From: Candidatus Zambryskibacteria bacterium RIFCSPLOWO2_02_FULL_39_14
GTDB taxonomy: Bacteria; Patescibacteriota; Minisyncoccia; Phycocordibacterales; Zambryskibacteraceae
Reading direction: 5' to 3'
Assembly (NCBI GenBank): GCA_001824135.1
Contig: MHWM01000011.1
Location: forward strand, 1-10,358
DNA: 10,358 nt
Shown here in pieces: positions 7,645 through 10,358 of the stretch. Below the pieces are notes generated by a model. It saw nothing but the letters and a program-made list of their open reading frames with translations, ran no database searches and was not told the DNA's origin. The first letter of the stretch is position 1. The number at the start of each line of letters is the position of its first letter. Both the position numbers and the translations under genes were made by a program.

Positions 7645-7731
7645 TGGCTATCATTAGTACTACAGAAACTTTTTATTTGCAAATTGCGAACGTTGCGAAT
7701 TAAACCAAATATTGCACACAGCTCACTTGAT
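7645..7731. promoter_or_regulatory. topA upstream region with palindrome and direct repeats
   Basis: This AT-rich 87-base stretch lies between the topA start (minus) and the promoter of the small gene (plus). It contains a 10-base palindrome, ATTTGCAAAT (7675-7684), and two direct copies of TTGCGAA (7684-7690 and 7693-7699) with a 9-base period. A weak minus-strand promoter for topA is possible, with TTGCAA (7677-7682) as -35 and a TACTAA-like -10 17 bases on. The repeats could be an operator serving one or both genes, but no known regulator consensus is recognised. Confidence 0.35.
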
Positions 7732-7760
7732 TTGACATGATGTTAATAATTTGCTATAAT
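7732..7760 (+). promoter_or_regulatory. Perfect sigma-70-type promoter
   Basis: TTGACA (7732-7737), a 17-base spacer and TATAAT (7755-7760) match the bacterial housekeeping consensus at all 12 positions with optimal spacing. Transcription should start near 7767 and read into the small gene at 7792. It is by far the strongest promoter in the window. Confidence 0.9.
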
Positions 7761-7775
7761 AGCAAAAGAAATAGA

Positions 7776-7786
7776 GGGGAGGTGAT
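7776..7786 (+). promoter_or_regulatory. Near-perfect Shine-Dalgarno for the small gene
   Basis: GGGGAGGTGAT is complementary to the 16S rRNA 3' tail over 9-10 bases and lies 5 bases before the ATG at 7792. It decides the start codon and is the only strong Shine-Dalgarno found in the window. Confidence 0.9.
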
Positions 7787-7791
7787 TAGTT

Positions 7792-8022
7792 ATGCCCGAA
7801 TCATGGAGTACTGTAGACGAGATCAAGTATCTAGAAGGTCTCGGCACACATCGTCAAGGGTCACCAGAAACCGTGGAGAAGGTTCCGCGTGAACTGAGAC
7901 TCGAACTGCTTCTCAACTACAGACAGTCGATGAGACTCCGCGCCAACTGGGCCGGCATCGACCGAATACTTGTTGGCGGTATTGCCAACGAGATGATCGA
8001 GAAAGTGCGAGGAGGGACGTAG
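7792..8022 (+). CDS. Small 76-residue protein of unknown function, atypical composition
   Basis: Not recognised. The predicted product is soluble and all-helical, with no signal peptide, membrane helix or cysteine, and roughly equal acidic and basic residues (11 each). A first helix includes DEIKYLEGLG (9-18). A turn rich in T, H, Q, G and P follows (19-32), then a basic amphipathic helix (33-50), the stretch ANWAGID (51-57), and a last helix (58-73). A short helix-YLxxLGTH plus RxxWxxID layout vaguely recalls small phage-type hypothetical proteins, but this is memory only. Hand count over 220 bases gives about 53% GC, against roughly 28-40% in sampled lines of neighbouring genes. It has its own consensus promoter, strong Shine-Dalgarno and terminator, and lies antisense between dprA and topA. 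Expression should be high. These contrasts suggest recent acquisition or a special expression class. No in-frame stop and sensible composition support real coding. Confidence 0.75.
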   Translation: MPESWSTVDEIKYLEGLGTHRQGSPETVEKVPRELRLELLLNYRQSMRLRANWAGIDRILVGGIANEMIEKVRGGT

Positions 8023-8031
8023 CTCTAAGGG

Positions 8032-8063
8032 AGTTGACCACCACATAATAGTGGTGGTCAACT
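8032..8063 (+). repeat. 13-bp perfect inverted repeat after the small gene
   Basis: AGTTGACCACCAC (8032-8044) and GTGGTGGTCAACT (8051-8063) form a perfect 13-pair stem with loop ATAATA, starting 9 bases after the stop codon. No T-run follows on either strand, so it is not a standard terminator by itself. It may be a 3' stabilising hairpin in the mRNA or a protein-binding palindrome. Confidence 0.85.
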
Positions 8064-8070
8064 AATTAGT

Positions 8071-8095
8071 AGTCCTGCTTGATGCGGGACTTTTT
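8071..8095 (+). terminator. Intrinsic terminator of the small gene
   Basis: AGTCCTGC (8071-8078) pairs with GCGGGACT (8084-8091), one G-U pair included, around a 5-base loop, and is followed by a run of T (8091-8095). This is a classical rho-independent terminator for plus-strand transcription. On the minus strand no T-run follows, so it should not end dprA transcription efficiently. Confidence 0.85.
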
Positions 8096-8117
8096 CGTAG
8101 ATTACACAAATTTTCTA

Positions 8118-8975
8118 TCAAAATGTTTTTCTAACCTCTCCTAACTCCTCCTTTATCAAGCCTTTTATTTCAAGGAGTGAAAGGGTGGCACTTGCCATAC
8201 CAGTATTGAGTTTCGATCTTCTGATAAGTTCATCACGTGAACACGGATTCTCCAATATTTTTATAAAAATTTTCTCTTCATCATTGAGTTCGTTTATATC
8301 TACAAGAACAGGATGCTCGTCTCTCCTTTGAAATCCCAGAAGCTCAAGCACGTCATTAGAATTGCGTATAAGTGCCGCGCCGAGTCTGATGAGCATATGC
8401 GGACCGTCTGAAGTGGGAGAATCGACTGGTCCGGGTACCGCACCTACTTCTCTATTGTATTCAGTAGCAAGGCGAGAAGTAATTAAAGTGCCAGATTTCA
8501 TTTCTGCTTCTATTACTATAGTGGCATGACACATTCCAGCCATTATTCTATTTCTCTTAGGAAAAGCCCATGCGCCGGAAGGCATAGTATCGTCATATTC
8601 AGACATAAGGCATCCCCGAGCTTCCACTATTTCATCTGCAAGGTTCACGTGTGAATGTGGGTGTAGGACTTTTCTATCAAGTCCAGAACCGGGAATGGCT
8701 ATAGTCTGAAGCCCTGCTTTCAAGGCGGCGCGATGCGCAAAGGAGTCTATGCCTAATGCCAGACCGGAGACTATTGTTACAGGATAACCTGAAAGTCCGG
8801 ATATAATAGATTCGCACGTTTCTCTGCCATAGCTTGAATATTTTCTAGAACCGACTATAGCTAGAAGTTTGTTGCCTTCCTTAGGTAATTCACCTTTGTA
8901 TCGCAGACGAGTAGGAGGATCCGGAATCTCTTTCAATAATTCAGGAAACTTGTCAGGTAATAAATCTTGTATCAT
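8118..8975 (-). CDS. dprA: DNA processing protein DprA (Smf)
   Basis: DprA binds incoming single-stranded DNA during natural transformation, protects it and loads RecA; it acts in the cytoplasm. The 285-residue protein is short for the family and lacks the N-terminal SAM-like extension. The Rossmann-like core is clear: IVGSRKYSSYGR (40-51), IVSGLALGID (68-77), AIPGSGLD (93-100), the FPKRNRIMAG segment (138-147), SGTLITSRLATEYNR (161-175) and AVPGP (179-183). The usual GxNxLI segment near 191 reads GPHMLI, and the SEYPPG motif reads SEYDDT (125-130). Residues about 228-285 resemble the C-terminal winged-helix domain. The ATG is preceded by TACTAT ending 7 bases upstream, so a leaderless transcript is possible; no Shine-Dalgarno is seen. 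topA follows on the same strand after 473 bases, with a plus-strand gene between. Retention fits the competence genes often kept in CPR bacteria. Confidence 0.95.
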   Translation of the reverse strand: MIQDLLPDKFPELLKEIPDPPTRLRYKGELPKEGNKLLAIVGSRKYSSYGRETCESIISGLSGYPVTIVSGLALGIDSFAHRAALKAGLQTIAIPGSGLDRKVLHPHSHVNLADEIVEARGCLMSEYDDTMPSGAWAFPKRNRIMAGMCHATIVIEAEMKSGTLITSRLATEYNREVGAVPGPVDSPTSDGPHMLIRLGAALIRNSNDVLELLGFQRRDEHPVLVDINELNDEEKIFIKILENPCSRDELIRRSKLNTGMASATLSLLEIKGLIKEELGEVRKTF

Positions 8976-9040
8976 TCCATTTATAGTATCATTCTTGTAT
9001 TATGTATTTAAGTTAGTAGCTATAAGCAATAAGCTAATTT
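8976..9040. promoter_or_regulatory. Divergent dprA-serS promoter region
   Basis: Both genes must start within these 65 AT-rich bases. For dprA (minus) a TACTAT -10 candidate ends 7 bases before its ATG. For serS (plus) TATAAG (9021-9026) or TAAGCT (9030-9035) could serve as -10 boxes, giving a leader of 0-8 bases. No convincing -35 boxes, hairpins or riboswitch-sized leader are present, so no T-box-type control of serS is possible here. Confidence 0.4.
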
Positions 9041-10303
9041 ATGCTAGATATTAAATTTATCAGAGAGAATAAAGAATTAGTCAAAGAAGCGACTAAGAAG
9101 AAGCATATAGAATTTGATGTTGATAAACTTCTAGAGGTTGATGACAGACGTAAAATGCTTTTAGGTAAAGTGGAAGAACGGCGCGCTGAGCAAAACGTCG
9201 CTAATAACTCGATAGTTAAAGCCAGTTTCGAAGAACGCAAGGATATCTTAGATAAGATGAAAACTCTCAAAAGAGAGCTTGAAGGTGATGAAGAAAAATT
9301 GAAAGAAGTTATGCGGGAGTGGCAATCTTTAATGCTTCTAACGCCAAATATTCCGGACATGTCTGTGCCGGAGGGTGACTCAGATGCTAAAAATAAGGAA
9401 GTAAAAAAGTGGGGCAAGATACCTAAGTTTGATTTTGAACCAAAGTCTCATATAGAAATCATGACAACTCTCGGTATGGCAGATTTCGAGCGAGGGGCTA
9501 AAGTTTCTGGTTTTAGAGGATATTTTCTAAAAGGTTCTGGTGCACTACTTTCATTTGCTGTTTGGCGTTATGCTCTGGACTTTTTCGTCTCTCGCGAACT
9601 TACTTTATTACAAGTTCCTTCTTTGGTACGTCGTGAGACGCTTCTTGGTACAGGATATCTTCCCCAAGGAGAAGATGATTTATATAAAACTCAAGATGGA
9701 GATTATTTGGCTGGTACTGCTGAAGTTGCCACTATGGGATTGTATCGTGACGAAGTAATTCTCAAAGAAGAGTTGCCTAAGAAATTTCTATCCTTCTCGC
9801 CATGTTTCCGCCGGGAAGCTGGTAGTCATTCTAAAGATGTTAAAGGTCTGATACGTGTACATGAGTTTTTCAAATTCGAGCAACTTATTTTATGTGAAGC
9901 TAGTCACGATGAATCAGTGAAGTGGCATGAATGGCTACATAAAAATATTGAAGAGTTTATCGAGTCTCTAAATATTCCTTATCGAACAGTACTTAACTGT
10001 GGTGGCGATCTTGGTCTCGGGCAAGTGAAGAAATATGACATAGAGGGCTGGGTACCTCTCGAGGGTGTTTATAGAGAACTTGGCTCGACCTCCTATTTCC
10101 ACGACTTTCAAACTCGACGACTTAATATACGTTACAAAGATGGTGAAGCACTTAAATATGCTCATTCTCTTAATGCCACAGCTATAGCTACTCCGCGTAT
10201 TTTAGTTTCTCTGGTTGAGAACTTCCAACAAGCTGATGGTTCTATTAAGATTCCTGAAGTCTTGGTGCCGTACATGAATGGTCTGTCATCGATAGTTCGA
10301 TAG
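9041..10303 (+). CDS. serS: Seryl-tRNA synthetase
   Basis: Class II synthetase that charges tRNA-Ser (and tRNA-Sec, where present) with serine in the cytoplasm. The 420 residues match the usual bacterial length. MLDIKFIRENKELV opens the typical N-terminus, and residues about 27-100 form the long charged antiparallel coiled-coil arm that binds the tRNA-Ser variable arm. The catalytic domain has the TAEV motif (226-229, serine binding through T226 and E228), motif 2 FRREAG (256-261) followed by GLIRVHEFFKFE (269-280), and motif 3 with R386 followed by LVSLVENFQ (387-395) and IPEVLVPYM (404-412). Motif 3 begins NATAIATPR rather than the commoner NGSGLAVGR. The start is fixed by the family N-terminus. 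No Shine-Dalgarno precedes it. It diverges from dprA, and the next plus-strand gene starts 27 bases after its stop. Confidence 0.97.
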   Translation: MLDIKFIRENKELVKEATKKKHIEFDVDKLLEVDDRRKMLLGKVEERRAEQNVANNSIVKASFEERKDILDKMKTLKRELEGDEEKLKEVMREWQSLMLLTPNIPDMSVPEGDSDAKNKEVKKWGKIPKFDFEPKSHIEIMTTLGMADFERGAKVSGFRGYFLKGSGALLSFAVWRYALDFFVSRELTLLQVPSLVRRETLLGTGYLPQGEDDLYKTQDGDYLAGTAEVATMGLYRDEVILKEELPKKFLSFSPCFRREAGSHSKDVKGLIRVHEFFKFEQLILCEASHDESVKWHEWLHKNIEEFIESLNIPYRTVLNCGGDLGLGQVKKYDIEGWVPLEGVYRELGSTSYFHDFQTRRLNIRYKDGEALKYAHSLNATAIATPRILVSLVENFQQADGSIKIPEVLVPYMNGLSSIVR

Positions 10304-10330
10304 ACTCACTACAAGTAAAGAAGTAAAGAA

Positions 10331-10358
10331 ATGAAAATTGTTTCAAGCGGTAAGGCTC
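10331..10358 (+). CDS. Start of a further gene, cut by window end
   Basis: Only nine codons are visible, reading MKIVSSGKA, before the window ends, so no function can be assigned. The ATG is 27 bases after the serS stop in the same direction, which suggests co-transcription. Upstream is an A-rich tandem AAGTAAAG repeat (two copies, 10321-10328 and 10313-10320) instead of a Shine-Dalgarno. It could be chance, but spacing and orientation favour a real start. Confidence 0.4.

Noticed and set aside
7861..8061. 66-codon minus-strand frame opposite the small gene
   Set aside because: No promoter or ribosome site; it runs through the 3' hairpin, and the plus-strand frame has all the expression signals.
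7653..8071. ATTAGTA at 7653-7659 and 8065-8071 as a target-site duplication around the small gene
   Set aside because: Seven AT-rich bases recur by chance easily, a close variant also occurs at 7785-7791, and no terminal repeats or transposase accompany it.
7767..8095. A structural RNA (tmRNA, RNase P RNA, SRP RNA or 6S RNA) instead of a coding gene
   Set aside because: None of the hallmark motifs of these RNAs is seen, while a strong SD, ATG and 76 open codons of protein-like composition are present.

Overview
The window looks like chromosomal sequence of a Patescibacteria/CPR bacterium, most likely a Parcubacteria-type lineage. This is inference from style, not a marker-gene proof. The supporting signs are AT-rich core genes (hand-counted lines run about 28-40% GC), very tight packing, compact versions of core proteins (DprA without an N-terminal SAM region, a 723-residue TopA), small lineage-specific membrane proteins and gene starts without Shine-Dalgarno sequences. 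TGA and TAG both act as ordinary stops, so the code is standard.

Left block, minus strand, read from 4419 down to 1: tRNA-Leu(CAA), a 90-residue two-helix membrane protein, a 194-residue membrane protein with a bacterial PH-like domain, a 900-residue P2A-type (Ca2+-ATPase-like) cation pump, and miaA, cut by the window edge. The four protein genes are joined by a 4-base ATGA overlap, a 25-base gap and a TAA-ATG abutment, so they look like one transcription unit. The tRNA at its head has A36-A37-A38, the recognition context of MiaA, whose gene closes the block.

Middle block: parB on the plus strand diverges from the tRNA and meets topA tail to tail with an 8-base overlap. Upstream of topA on the minus strand lies dprA. 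dprA followed by topA is a familiar bacterial pair, but here 473 bases separate them. The gap holds a small gene on the opposite strand (7792-8022) with a perfect TTGACA-N17-TATAAT promoter, a near-perfect Shine-Dalgarno, about 53% GC and two 3' hairpins, the second a classical intrinsic terminator. Nothing else in the window is built this way, and it is the best candidate for something foreign or undescribed. Its 76-residue product is not recognised with confidence.

Right block: serS (seryl-tRNA synthetase) diverges from dprA across a 65-base intergenic region. A second plus-strand gene begins at 10331 and leaves the window after nine codons.

The identifiable genes are housekeeping: tRNA modification and charging (miaA, tRNA-Leu, serS), DNA topology and segregation (topA, parB), DNA uptake/recombination (dprA) and ion homeostasis (the pump). 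No CRISPR array, insertion sequence, transposase, integrase or rRNA is visible, and no gene-free stretch reaches 300 bases.
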